Positions 46,617-57,434 of a stretch of DNA of 64,000 nt are shown here, piece after piece (position 1 is the first letter of the stretch; each line of letters opens with the position of its first letter). Source of the DNA: Pseudocercospora fijiensis CIRAD86 (lineage: Eukaryota > Ascomycota > Dothideomycetes > Mycosphaerellales > Mycosphaerellaceae); assembly GCF_000340215.1 (NCBI RefSeq), contig NW_006921532.1:10763764-10827763 (forward strand), in the 5' to 3' direction. The translations under genes were made by a program, and so were the position numbers. Under the pieces are notes generated by a model, which searched no databases, was not told the origin of the DNA, and worked only from the letters and a program-made list of their open reading frames with translations.

Positions 46617-47618
46617 ATGTGGAGATGCAGCAGCATTGGAGCTCATGGCAAACTCCCGGCAACGCGTTTCCTGCAAGACTGCAATCGATTTCGCGAGTCA
46701 CGTGGAGCTCTAACACAGCCTCTCTTCTGGCACTCAATGCTGAAACCAACCCTCAACATCCCATCATCAACAACCCGACCATCCTCCTCCACCTATGGCC
46801 CACCACCAATCCCTCCCGGCGTCAGCCACTCCATCCAATCCCACCCCACCCCAAACTCCCAAATCGCAACAATCCAAATCTCCAACCCCTCCAAACTAAA
46901 CATCCTCACCACCTCCCTCCTCACCCAACTAACCCAAACCTGCCACACTCTCTCCACCAACCCCAACCTCCGCGCCGTAATCCTCACAACCTCACCCCCA
47001 CCCCCAGGAAAACCTCCGTCCTTCATCGCCGGCGCCGACATCAAAGAAATGTCCACCCTCTCTTCTTCCACAGAAGCTCGAACTTTCATCATAAAAATCC
47101 ACGAAACCTGCACCGCCCTCCGAAAAATCCCTGTGCCTGTGATCGCGAAAATCCATGGGTTATGTTTCGGCGCAGGTTTAGAAATTGCAGCGAGTTGTGA
47201 TTTTCGAATCGCAACGAGAAATTCCGTGTTCGCGATGCCGGAAGTTCAAGTGGGGATTCCGAGTGTGGTGGAGGCGGCGTTGTTGCCTTTGCTGATTGGG
47301 ATGGGGAGGACGAGGAGGTTGGTTTTCTTAGGGGAACATGTGAATGCGGAAGAGGCGGAGAGGTGGGGGTTGATTGAGAGGGTTGTGGAGGCGGAGGGGG
47401 AGTTGGATGAGGTTGTCGGGGAGTGGGTTGCGAGGATTTGTGGGATGGGGCCCCAGGCTGTGAGGAGGCAGAAGGTGTTGATTAGGGAGTGGGAGAGGGG
47501 GTTTGGGGTTGAGGAGGGGATTGAAGAGGGTGTGGAGGCTTTTGCTGGGGCTTTTGAGGATGGGGGGTTGGAGCCGAGGGAATTTATGGGGAGGTTTTTG
47601 GGGAGGCGGAGGGCGTAG
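46617..47618 (+). CDS. Enoyl-CoA hydratase/isomerase (crotonase) family protein
   Basis: A single exon with up to 333 residues. The crotonase core is clear: FIAGADIKEM (oxyanion hole), then CFGAGLEIAASCDFRIAT and FAMPEVQVGIPSVVEAALLPLLIG. Both Glu positions used by hydratases (GLEIA and MPEVQ) are present, so hydratase activity is likely. The tail ends GRFLGRRRA, with no C-terminal peroxisomal signal. The first 40 residues are Arg-rich with few acids and could be a mitochondrial presequence; an in-frame ATG at 46,737 would remove them. Codon choice is extraordinary: 46,981-47,040 has 31 C and 8 G, while 47,461-47,520 has 1 C and 34 G. Confidence 0.88.
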   Translation: MWRCSSIGAHGKLPATRFLQDCNRFRESRGALTQPLFWHSMLKPTLNIPSSTTRPSSSTYGPPPIPPGVSHSIQSHPTPNSQIATIQISNPSKLNILTTSLLTQLTQTCHTLSTNPNLRAVILTTSPPPPGKPPSFIAGADIKEMSTLSSSTEARTFIIKIHETCTALRKIPVPVIAKIHGLCFGAGLEIAASCDFRIATRNSVFAMPEVQVGIPSVVEAALLPLLIGMGRTRRLVFLGEHVNAEEAERWGLIERVVEAEGELDEVVGEWVARICGMGPQAVRRQKVLIREWERGFGVEEGIEEGVEAFAGAFEDGGLEPREFMGRFLGRRRA

Positions 47619-48990
47619 GGCGGTGGCGAGCGTTCTTGATAGATGTGGTTCTGGTCGGAGATGCCGGGAAGATGCCGTTGTAAGTGAGTATCTCGCACCA
47701 TTCTCCTTCCTTCCAATTTCCGATTCAAGCTGTTATGGGTTGCCTTTATAGACTCGGAGCCAGGAAGACGTTTGAAATAACAGCAAGACGAAGGCTGGTG
47801 GAGACTATTGGCTGCTCTGACGAAGAAGATTTATGTGCAATGTTGCTCGACCTCACCGAATACATATAGCAGGCCCGGCCGTCTTTACCTGCAGAAAGGA
47901 TCAGTTCTGTGCGGCGAGATACTATCGCCAGGATGCTCGATCTCATGCGCGAGCTGACCGAAGTGCTCCTGGTCATTGACGAGAAGCCGACGCGCCAGCT
48001 TGATGGGACCGCACAGATGCGAATCCATGATACTGGGGTCTATCACTTTCTGTCTGGCTCGTGCTGGTCTCTGGCCGATACCGGATGTGAACGAGAGCAT
48101 GCTGACGCCACATCGGGTTCTCGCAAACATCGTCGTTCATGACATGGGAGGGGGTAGAGAGCAATGGCTCTGATGGCAGCGAGTGCGGTCCTGGAGAAAT
48201 CGTAATGGAGAGGCTGAAGCGCATGTTGCTTGGTTGATATGGAGGAGCCAGTACACGAAAGTGATAGATCATGCTCGGCGTGTTCGTGCGCCTGGAAGAG
48301 CATTGTAGATCTCGATTGCCGCATAGGATTGTTTGTTGCTGTTTCGTTGCTGTTGGCAGTCCTCAAATTTCAGGAAGGAGCCACCTCTGATCACCGACCG
48401 AGGACATTGTTCGTGGAGACGCGTTGTATGGTATCAAGCGTCATATACCATACCATTCCGCGGAGCAGGCTCTTTTCGAGCAGTCTGGCTTTGCTCCAGA
48501 CCCTTGAAGACGTATTGATAAGTCCGAACAGCGTCGTGGCATGATGCCTGTAATGTCTGATGAAAGCACAACAAACAAAGGGTCTACAAGTCCTCCGTGA
48601 ATACGGTGATTCGGTGAACGACGAGCTCAGGTACCCATGTCCTTGGCACCTTATGTGGCGTGCACAGCCTCGATAGTGAGGAAAGATCAAGATCAAGATC
48701 AGATTTATCATTACCCGCCATCGGACGTGGCATTGCACCTTCACCTTCACATCACATCAGTGCCAATCGTGGAATGCGCGGTGTGCTTACAGATCTCGTC
48801 ATTCTCAGGAATCGGGTGACGATTTCGGCTCCAGTTCCAGTTGACGTTACGCCTCAGGGACAGCCTAGCCTCCCGCCTCCCAGTTCGTCATCGGCTGGCC
48901 AGGCTAACTCCGTTCTCTCTGGCGCCTTGTCGATCAGAGGTCTGTATTTGTCTTTCGAGAATGCATGAACGATAATAACACTGCAGCATT
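47619..48990. other. Gene-poor spacer
   Basis: 1.37 kb between the crotonase and the PAF-AH-like gene. Open frames on both strands overlap heavily, and none has a recognisable motif. A plus-strand frame at 48,660-48,968 ends just before the lipase start and is most likely 5' flank. Confidence 0.4.
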
Positions 48991-50481
48991 ATGATACTTC
49001 TACCTTCCGCGATCAGGCCGCGATGGACGGTCAAATATGTCCTGGTCTCTGCCGTGTCACTCTACGCCAGCTACTGTCTACTCGCCGGAATGCCCTTCCT
49101 CTCCCATCCTCTGCCTCGCTACTCTGGCGAATATGACGTTGGCACTATTGACATAGAGGCCCCCTGCCAGAGGCGAACTCTCGGCAATGCCACCTTCAAG
49201 GACAGTGGAAGACCCGCTTTCGAGCTGGAGACTGTCCTCTTCTCATTGTACTATCCGGCAGTGAAAGGTTCTGTCTCTCGGCTTGCACACCACCCCTGGG
49301 TACCGAAGCCCATCGCATTACAGGGTGAAGGGTATGCGCGATTCGCAAAGATCAACAATGCCCTTACGAACAATGTCTTCACCTTTGCGCTTTGGATGCT
49401 GGCTGGAAGCACGACCATACCTGCGAGTGTGGACGTGCCGATTCACGGTACAGTCAAGACCTACCACGATTACATCGCTGAGCAGCCACTGGACAACTAC
49501 GGCCTTCCACGATTCCCAGTCATTGTCTTCAGCCATGGCATGGCCTCGAGTCGTACCAGCTACACCCACTACTGCGCCGAGCTGGCCTCGCGAGGCTACG
49601 TTGTGGCAGCCATAGAGCACAGAGACGGGAGTGGCCCCGGGACCGTGATTATGAACGAGAAAGAGCCACCGAGGCCACTTTTCCATGTCAACGCCGACAT
49701 GCTAGAGCCAAAGCCTGAGATGGCAGACTTCAAGGTCATGCAGCTCGGGATGCGCCAGGCGGAAGTAGAAGAGACGGTGCGCGTGCTCCAAGACATCAAC
49801 AACGGCAATGGCAGGGCTGTCTTTCAAAGCAATCCACGCCAGGAAGGTCAGGATCTTGCAGAATGGGAGGGAAGGTTGAACATGGATCGCGTTGTCGTCG
49901 GCGGACACTCATACGGAGCCACACTTGCCCTGCAAACGCTCAAAGGCGCTCCTTCTGAACGATTACCTTTCGTAGGGGCCATCATACTGGATCCTGGCAA
50001 GCACAGTGGACCATTGAACGACGATATCAATGTGCCCACGCTCATCGTGCATTCGCAGTCCTGGTCAGCCAGACATTCAATCTTCCAGGGCCGGCCGCAT
50101 TTCACAGTTGTCAAGGACCTCGTGCGCAAGATAATCGACGAGAAGAAGAAGTATGCTTGGTTCATGACAGCCAAAGGAACCACGCATCCTAGCGTCACAG
50201 ATGCCCCCCTCATCGAGCCCTTCTTGCTCGCATGGACAACAGGGTCCACGATCGATGCTAGGGAAGGCGTTATGCAATACGTCGAGATTTCACAAGAGTT
50301 CTTGCATTATCTCGACAATGGCCACCGGCAGTCGATCCTGAGAGAGGACGTTACTCATCAGGAGTACGATGACCCCAATCCTCGCGAAGGCAACGCAAAG
50401 GTCACGAAATCCTGGCAAATCCATATGGCACCGAGCACCGCCTGCCCCGCACTAGGCTACTGTGGGCTTGATGATGAGTGA
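48991..50481 (+). CDS. PAF-acetylhydrolase-like lipase
   Basis: An alpha/beta hydrolase of the platelet-activating-factor acetylhydrolase family (plasma/type II group), which cuts short or oxidised acyl chains from phospholipids. A single exon encodes 496 residues. A hydrophobic segment at about residues 14-37 (YVLVSAVSLYASYCLLAGM) suggests a signal anchor. The oxyanion and nucleophile motifs are PVIVFSHGMASSRTSYTH and VVVGGHSYGATLAL (Ser307). Asp is expected in AIILDPGKH and His in KGTTHPSVTDAPL, matching the family order. Fungal members are common; the substrate here is unknown. Confidence 0.88.
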   Translation: MILLPSAIRPRWTVKYVLVSAVSLYASYCLLAGMPFLSHPLPRYSGEYDVGTIDIEAPCQRRTLGNATFKDSGRPAFELETVLFSLYYPAVKGSVSRLAHHPWVPKPIALQGEGYARFAKINNALTNNVFTFALWMLAGSTTIPASVDVPIHGTVKTYHDYIAEQPLDNYGLPRFPVIVFSHGMASSRTSYTHYCAELASRGYVVAAIEHRDGSGPGTVIMNEKEPPRPLFHVNADMLEPKPEMADFKVMQLGMRQAEVEETVRVLQDINNGNGRAVFQSNPRQEGQDLAEWEGRLNMDRVVVGGHSYGATLALQTLKGAPSERLPFVGAIILDPGKHSGPLNDDINVPTLIVHSQSWSARHSIFQGRPHFTVVKDLVRKIIDEKKKYAWFMTAKGTTHPSVTDAPLIEPFLLAWTTGSTIDAREGVMQYVEISQEFLHYLDNGHRQSILREDVTHQEYDDPNPREGNAKVTKSWQIHMAPSTACPALGYCGLDDE

Positions 50482-51280
50482 GGAGACAACAGATGCACGA
50501 GGTAGAGAGCAATACGGATACAAAGGTGCTCCATTGAGATGGACTGCGCCGGCTGTGGCTCAGTCTGCTCAGCTCAGTCTGACAGCGGCTGAAGGGACTG
50601 ATTCAGGACGTCACGCGTTGAAGAAGCTACAACGTGCCGCTGGCCTCCCAATGGCACCACTTGAGTAGGCTCAATGAGCCAGAGACGGCAGAAATCGCAG
50701 CTTCAGATGCTTGCGGCAACGCAAAGATGTGATGAGGGTCGTATTCGCGGGGGTTGGCTGCAATTAGCTTGGATTTTTGCATGGCTGTTTGAGGATAGAA
50801 AGGGAGCGGATGGCTCGGGATTGTAGGATTGGTGAAAAGCAGTCCTTGTGAGGAGCTACGAGAGACGAGGTAGGACAGTACGGGATGTATGATAGCAGTA
50901 GATTAATGATTAATGTGGCAGTGAAGCCTTCTCTGTCTCACGAAGCTCTCGCACTCTTGTTCACGGACACAATGTGCTCGCGGGCATTGTTGCCTCGGTG
51001 GAAGATGTTCGGTTCTCGCCGGGTAGTCACCCAATGCACAGGCCGGACCCTTGTCTCGGCCATGCAAAACTTAAACTCTCCCTATAGAGCTATGTCAGTT
51101 GGCAAGTCAGCCTGGTCGACGGTCGGTGGTGAAGAAGTGTGCACAAAAGGAGGATACGCGTCGGAGTGGGGCCTTCAGTGGCACCAGAGATGGAGATCCC
51201 TTTGAAGATTCGACGAACGAGAGCGTTCATGCACGTACCCCTGCACGACAAGGGCTTGCAGGACGCGCTTTGCTGTAGAT
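50482..51280. other. Spacer between lipase gene and RIP island 2
   Basis: Normal-composition DNA up to about 51,270, then a switch to the RIP signature. No supported gene. A short frame overlapping the lipase stop (50,462-50,668) is judged spurious. Confidence 0.45.
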
Positions 51281-54200
51281 AGCATAGTAGATTATCGCTT
51301 GCTAGGCCAGTATTAGGGATAGCGCTATTGCGAATTTTTGCTTGTTAAACTCGCTCCGTAACCGGCTCTTCTTTAACTCGCTGCTTGTCCGATTGACTTC
51401 TTATAGTCTAAAGCCTATTATTAAGCCGCTCTTTTATGTAAATAGCTTCTTCTTCCGCCTATTATTCTCAGCCTATTGCTAGAGCCGATGAGAACGACCG
51501 ACACTAGTCCAATATAGACGACGATGCCGTACTCGATATAGGTGCGCTTAGTATAGAACTAGAAGAGGTTATAGACGAGATTAAGTCGCAAGAGATAGTC
51601 TCGGGTTATAAGCAGATTAGGTCGCTTTATAGTGTAGAATACGAGCCAAATAGTAGAGATAATAAGCCTCTCGTTATAGGTAATATCGTTAACGGCGTAT
51701 CGACTAATAGTAATAGCACTAAGCTATTAGATGTTAGCAGTTTAGCTTAGGCTCCTAATTAGGCGAGGTTTATAGACGGTGTAAGATATAGCCCTCTTAT
51801 AGGTTCTTACTACGAGGCGGAGGTCCACCTGCCTCTAAATAAGGTGTTCTTTGCCGGTTATAAGAGCTATAAGGCGTATAAGAAGCTGACTTCTAAGGAC
51901 TGCTAGAATCTTCTATAGAGATACTTCTAGTTATTATAGACTAATAAGGTCTATAAGAAGTTAGCTTTCTACTCGAATAAGTATACGAAGGACCTAAAGT
52001 TCAAGAAGATAAACAATAGGACTAGTGTTATCGAGTCTATTATATCTAGTACGAAGTGGCGGCTAACTTATCTATATAAGATGAAGATCTTCGTAGGAAT
52101 AATTATCTATATGTCGGCGGTCTAAATGGACGACAAATCGGACTTCTAGCGGACTAATAGCTATTAGCCATCGCATACTATTACTAAGAGTATGTCTTTA
52201 CGGAGGTTTATGCAGTTAAAGGCGTGCCTATAGTATAGTAAGCCTATCGAGTCGAACAAAGGCAACCCGCTATAGCTATAGGTTTAATAGTTAGCGGACA
52301 CGCTAAGGGCTCAAATATCGAAGGTATATATACCTAGCACTAACGTAAGCCTAGATGAGGTTCTCGTACGGTTCACTAGACGCTCTTCTTATATAATAAT
52401 AATGAAGGGCAAGCCCTGCCCTATCGGATACTATATGCTAGCTCTATATTATGCTGGATTTATCGTTTCTTAGTTATTCTCGTTACCTACTAAGAAATAG
52501 GGATTTGAGAAGGCAAGGGCACCTGCTAGCTTCGAGGGACCGGTTATAGTCGACGAAGAGCTCTCTAAGACTTAAAAAAAGTAGCGCTCGCAGCGCCGCC
52601 GCTAGACAACGAAGGGCGATAGTTAGAGTGCTAGAAATGAAGGTAGAATGGTAAAGAATAGTAGTGTTAGTAAGAAGGTTGTCCCTGCGCCGAGCCTTTA
52701 CAAGCTCGCTAATCTTTACGCGGAGCTACTAGCGGTTACAACCGGACTAACTACAGCAGCGGCTTAATTAGTTAACCTAAAGTCTTAGTTGTCTAGGCTT
52801 TATAAGGCCGTTCTATCTCTGCTACTACAACTGCCCTTCTAGCGACGATTCTACTATGTTTACTTAGACAATCTGTTTAATAATATACCTCTCTTTGCTA
52901 TACTGCGGCATTATAGCATTGCTGCGACTAGTACGGTACGTACAGGCTCGAAGAGCTAGCTATAGGTAGGAGCTCAGTTCTCGACACCCTCTAGCAAGAC
53001 TATTAATCTACATCGCAAGTCGACTAGGTTTCCCTTCGATACACAGCTTTGTAGGGCAATTTATAACGTAGTGGCCCCCCTCTAGTAGGACAGAAATCTC
53101 GTTCAAATGCTAACGACTAGCCACTAGCCGCCTAATAGAGAACCGAGGGAACGACGGAAGCCGAGAGACACTAACACCTACATTCGTAACTACGTACGAC
53201 TACACTAGACTAAGGGCAAGGAGGTTAAACACATACCTAAGTATACGGCAAATTACAACGATTATATAGGTAGTATAGACATCTACGACTAGCTTAGGTT
53301 CTATTGTAGTACATAGCATAAGGCCTTCAAACTATAGTACCCGCTATTCTATTTCCTCCTCGACGCGGCTATAATTAACTCATTCTTGCTTTGCCGCAAT
53401 ACTACAACGGCTAATAGCGTACGAGATCCAATCCTTATCTAACAACGAGACTTCCGCATGCGCCTTGCTTAGAACCTCGTCTAAGAGGGCTTAGCTATAT
53501 TAGGTCCTATCCGAGACGCAGAATTCAAAGCCGCCGTCGAGTTGAGGTCTAGTTTGCTACGTAACAGAGGCAGGTTTGCTAAGGGTAATACATACGTGAA
53601 TTATAACGCTAGTTTACCTCGTCTACGCCGCTATAGGTTTAATAAGACAGCCGGTCTTCCTAAGAAGGTCCCTCGGTTAGACTACAGCTATAAGCACGTC
53701 CGAAAGCGCACTCTTATTAACCCTCGAAGGTGCTAGCTTTGTAGGCTTACAAGGACCTCTTAGCGGCTAACTTAGTAGCCTATTAAGAAGGAAGGAAGGC
53801 GAGAATTTAATGCTACTAAGACTTGCCTTAACTGTAGACCGGAATACAACCTCTGTAAGCTCTGTTTCTACGACTAGCACAATATAAGAGATATAAGAAG
53901 CCACCGAGAGGCTTAGAGGCCTATATTTGCGGATAATAGGCTATCCACTTCTACGAGTACTTTAGCTATTGCAACGCCGGCTCTAACGCCTTCTATTAAA
54001 CCTGCAACAGCGACAACAACAACGCCTTTAGCTCCTTTACCTCCTTCGTTAAATCTACTATATTAGACGCTAATTAATTAAACTCGGAGGCCCTAACAAC
54101 CTCTTCCTTACTTTAAGAGCCTTCTACGGTCGGATTAGGCTCTTCCTTTACTATAGTATCCTTACTACGAGCGGCAACGGCTTGTTACTATTACTATACG

Positions 54201-54600
54201 TTCAAATCTACCCTTAAGTCCTTTACCTATACTTCTACCTTATCGAGGCGCTCTATAATAGCCTTCTGCTAGTTACTAGCAGTCGATAGTCGCTACTTTA
54301 ATAGACTTCTTAGTAGCACTAGTCGCTGTACCTCTTCTACACTTAATTTAATGCCCTTCGAGCGGAGCCTACGGCGCTAACGAGACTCTTCCTTAGTGCG
54401 GAAGTGCGTCCGTAGCTATTATATAAGTTAGTATGCCTTTATCTACATTCTATAGGTCTATTAGTCTATAAACTAGTCTCTCTAGTGTGCTTAGCGGCAT
54501 TGTATTCCTTTACTTGCTTAGGTTTAACTAGCAAAGTTAATCTCTAAGGTTGACTTTGCGGCTTATAATCTACCCTCCTTGCTAACCTTAATCGACACCC
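51280..54600. mobile_element. RIP-degraded transposon island 2
   Basis: A second block depleted in CpA and TpG with excess TpA, flanked by normal genes on both sides. It contains the remains of a piggyBac transposase. Its right edge lies at about 54,600-54,660, some 450 bp before the GT31 start. Terminal repeats and TTAA target sites were not identified. The stretch after 53,900 has no readable domain. Confidence 0.88.
51500..53900 (+). pseudogene. piggyBac-like transposase, RIP-inactivated
   Basis: Reading the plus strand through RIP stops gives the DDE_Tnp_1_7 pattern. Around 52,325-52,500 stands PSTNVSLDEVLVRFTRRSS, then MKGKPCPIGYYMLALYYAGF. Around 52,860 stands VYLDNLFNNIPLF. Around 53,240-53,400 stands YNDYIGSIDIYD, then YPLFYFLLDAAIINSFLL. 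A Lys/Arg-rich stretch and Cys pairs (CxxC at about 53,730 and later CLNC, CKLC) form the C-terminal zinc-binding part expected in piggyBac. A short open frame at 53,542-53,736 is a remnant of this gene, not a gene of its own. Many Trp/Gln codons are TAG/TAA. Confidence 0.85.
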
Positions 54601-55076
54601 TGTCCGGAGCGAGGTCGGCTACCGCTACACGCCCAATCGGCGTTCGCCGCGTCACTAAATTTACGTGGAAAGTGGAACCATTAGTAGGACTAGTTCGCCA
54701 AGAATCACCGGTATGACTTTTAAAGGGATGCAGCAGACTGCCGGGCGCAGGTGCTGTGAGGAAAGCGAAAAGGGATCGAACATCATACATATTACATGCC
54801 CCCATCACCATTCTCCTGCTGATGCTGATGCTGATGCTGATGCTGATGCTGGCGCCGGCGCGAGATCATCTACCGGGGCAGGGCAGGGCAGGACTATATA
54901 ACGCGACCAGGTGTCGTGAACACCACCTCCGTATTAAATTTACTTCCCCTTCTTCACTGCCGCCGCCGCCGCCGCCTCCGCGCATTTTCTGCTTCATCAC
55001 TACTGTACTCCTCCTTTCGCACGACGCGTTCCATTCAAGCTTCGCCTCGGCATCCGTCGCACACCTTGGCAACAGT
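54601..55076. promoter_or_regulatory. Upstream region of the GT31 gene
   Basis: This joins the RIP island to the GT31-like gene. It holds a gctgat hexanucleotide repeat at about 54,817-54,851 and a gccgccgcc run near 54,960. The open frame of the gene extends back to 54,756 from a non-ATG codon through the repeat, but this part is probably leader. Confidence 0.5.
54817..54851. repeat. (TGATGC)n microsatellite
   Basis: About five to six copies of a six-base unit lie in the leader of the GT31-like gene. They would encode a Leu-Met repeat if translated in the frame of that gene. Confidence 0.85.
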
Positions 55077-56516
55077 ATGCTGCTAGGCCTGCCACGCAGC
55101 ACCAAAGCCGCCATCTTCGTCACCCTCTCCTTCTCCTTCTTGCTCTTTCTGCATCTCATCGGCTCCTTCCCCGCTCTGCCAATAAAATGGAACACCGCAC
55201 AACATCCCACGCAAGTCCCCGCACATGGCCAAGGGGAAGCGAGCAATGCCGCCGACAAGGCTGATTTGCTCTCCATTTCGGAAAGCTTGCCCTGCCACGA
55301 ACTGCAAGGTGGCGACGATGTGCTCGTGGTCATGCGCACGGGAGCCACCGAAATCCAGGACAAGCTGCCCGCCCATCTGAACACCACCTTCCTATGCTAC
55401 AAGAACCTCGTCATCTTTTCCGACTACGAAGAGGACTTTCGAGGTTGGAAGGTGCATGACGTCCTGGCCAATGTCGACGACGACATCAAGACCACCAACG
55501 ATGACTGGACTCACTATCAGCGCATTCTCAAACTTGGACGCTCGGGCCTGGATAAGTCGGAGCTTTCGGGCAACAATAGCTATGATAGCGGTCCGTTTGG
55601 CAAGAATGAAAACGCTGGCTGGCGGCTCGATAAGTGGAAGTTTTTGCCCATGATGAATTCGACGTATACCATGTATCCGCACTTGGACTGGTACGTCTTC
55701 GTGGAGCCCGACACGTACGTGGTTTGGAGTAACTTGATTCAATGGCTTGGCGAGCTCGATCCAACCGAGCCGCTATATTTTGGCAGCGAGACTCAGATTG
55801 GGAATGACATCTTTGCTCATGGCGGTTCTGCATTTGTCCTCTCGAGGCCAGCTCTTGAAATAGGTGTTGAGTCGTACCGCACCCGGAAATCAGAATGGCA
55901 CGATTACACAGCTGGTCACTGGGCCGGCGACTGCATCCTGGGCAAAGCTCTGCACGACAATGGCGTTGAGCTGACCTGGTCGTGGCCCATGTTTCAAGGA
56001 GGAAACCCTGCACTGATGGACTGGAAAGAATCGAAGCCTGAGCGAAAGCTTTGGTGTCTGCCTGCGCTATCGTACCACCATCTCAGTCCAGACGAACTCC
56101 GAGAATTGTTTCAATTCGAGCAGGATTGGATTCGCGAAAAGCACCTCGGCACTTCTGGTCATCCTTTCTTCGGAGACAGCGGTGACAGCCCGATATTGCA
56201 CCATCGCGATGTTTTCAAGCAATTCGTCTTGCCGAATTTCTCATCCACACGCGAATACTGGAACAACACTGCAGAAGAACACCTTCCGGAAACAGAAGGC
56301 ACACACAGAACACTGGGCCATTGCAAAACCCTTTGTGAAGCGGATTCGACTTGTCTTCAGTACGCGCTTGGTCCGGATGGCTGCTTCATTGGTCATGAAC
56401 CTCGTCTAGGCCGTTCACATGCAGGGTCAGAGTCTGGGTGGATGCACGCTAGGATTAAGGACTGGGCGAAGGATTTGGACCACTGCGGTGAATCTCAAGG
56501 CTGGTCCGTGAGCTGA
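55077..56516 (+). CDS. GT31-like glycosyltransferase with PAN/apple tail
   Basis: A type II Golgi-type membrane protein of 479 residues in one exon. After MLLGLPRSTK comes a membrane anchor, AAIFVTLSFSFLLFLHLIG. The catalytic domain has VLVVMRTGATEIQDKLPAHL, then WYVFVEPDTYVVWSNL (the acidic DxD-like site E-x-D), then GGSAFVLSRPALE, and AGDCILGKALHDNGVEL. This is the pattern of fungal GT31-like (galactosyltransferase-family) proteins. Cys-rich residues at about 400-465 (HCKTLCEADSTCLQYAL, then GCFIG) look like a PAN/apple module, often a carbohydrate or protein binder. Several N-glycosylation sites (NTT, NSS, NST) are present. Donor and acceptor are unknown. Confidence 0.86.
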   Translation: MLLGLPRSTKAAIFVTLSFSFLLFLHLIGSFPALPIKWNTAQHPTQVPAHGQGEASNAADKADLLSISESLPCHELQGGDDVLVVMRTGATEIQDKLPAHLNTTFLCYKNLVIFSDYEEDFRGWKVHDVLANVDDDIKTTNDDWTHYQRILKLGRSGLDKSELSGNNSYDSGPFGKNENAGWRLDKWKFLPMMNSTYTMYPHLDWYVFVEPDTYVVWSNLIQWLGELDPTEPLYFGSETQIGNDIFAHGGSAFVLSRPALEIGVESYRTRKSEWHDYTAGHWAGDCILGKALHDNGVELTWSWPMFQGGNPALMDWKESKPERKLWCLPALSYHHLSPDELRELFQFEQDWIREKHLGTSGHPFFGDSGDSPILHHRDVFKQFVLPNFSSTREYWNNTAEEHLPETEGTHRTLGHCKTLCEADSTCLQYALGPDGCFIGHEPRLGRSHAGSESGWMHARIKDWAKDLDHCGESQGWSVS

Positions 56517-57434
56517 ACATACGCACAAAGACCTTGGCAGCTCAGACAAGCTCCAACACCTGAGACGCTTGACATCTACGTGCACAGATGAGCAACGTCG
56601 CACGGCTTCATGCGCTCAGCTCCTGCGGTGCTCTGCATCAAGATTGGCCGGCGGGGCTTGCTATGTGCATCATCGCTGCTGTGCTACCCATATGGCAATG
56701 CCCTACACACCCTTCCAGATTCCTGCGATCGATGATCCCACCGGGCTGCCTTCGAGGCGATTCGACAGACGGTGCGAGTTGGAAGGATAATGAAGACGAT
56801 TGCGGACGGCAACATAAACATAGATCATGATTTTAGAGGGCAATGAGGAGATCCAAGGCACAGCGTACTCGCATTTGGACCGTATTCAACGGAAGAATGG
56901 ATCGGTCTGAAGTGGACAGGGCTGATATCGACGCAATGCTTCCGCATACGACCCATAGACTACGCTGCCAAATGCTCATTGCGGCTTGCAGCGTCCCGCC
57001 GAATTCGAAGAGGCGTATCGTGTAAGATTATGGGTGAAGAGAGGACAGAAGAGCCAGCAAACTAGACCGGCGGCCGGTCTGAGACTTGCGCATATACAAG
57101 ACGCCCAGCCTTCTTTCATGCATAATGTGCTGCATAAGCTAGCGCGGTGGCTTTGTCCCATCGAACCGCACCCGCCCACTTGGGGCACAGCCTGCCGAGG
57201 GCTGAGCCGGAGCTGAGCGATGCGGACTCAGAATGACTCATACTCTCTCATTGTCCCTCATTCCACGTCTATTCATAAGACGAATGATGCCTTAGCAGGT
57301 ACACGTCTTTCTCCTCACACCAAGACCCGGGACATCGAATCCCATCTCCCAGACCCAAAAACACACCTCTCGCGCGGCGTCGGCGTTACAGACGCCGTCA
57401 CCTTTCCATCTCATCATGGTCGGCGCAGGAGCAA
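56517..57434. other. Spacer and upstream region of the bZIP gene
   Basis: About 0.9 kb with no supported gene. It may contain an upstream exon of the bZIP gene (for example around 57,220-57,298), because that gene has no in-frame ATG near its open start. Confidence 0.4.

Noticed and set aside
48660..48968. 102-codon frame just upstream of the PAF-AH-like gene
   Set aside because: There is no good splice link to the lipase frame and no domain; probably 5' flank.
13071..51280. Secondary-metabolite or defence gene cluster in the central block
   Set aside because: The genes are conserved housekeeping functions with no PKS, NRPS, NLR or cluster transporter; only single oxidoreductase and hydrolase genes occur.
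53542..53736. 64-codon open frame in the second island
   Set aside because: It is a stop-free remnant of the piggyBac C-terminal region, not an independent gene.
54756..55076. N-terminal extension of the GT31 gene through the Leu-Met microsatellite
   Set aside because: The extension opens without a suitable ATG context and encodes repeat and poly-Pro sequence; the ATG at 55,077 is followed at once by a good membrane anchor.
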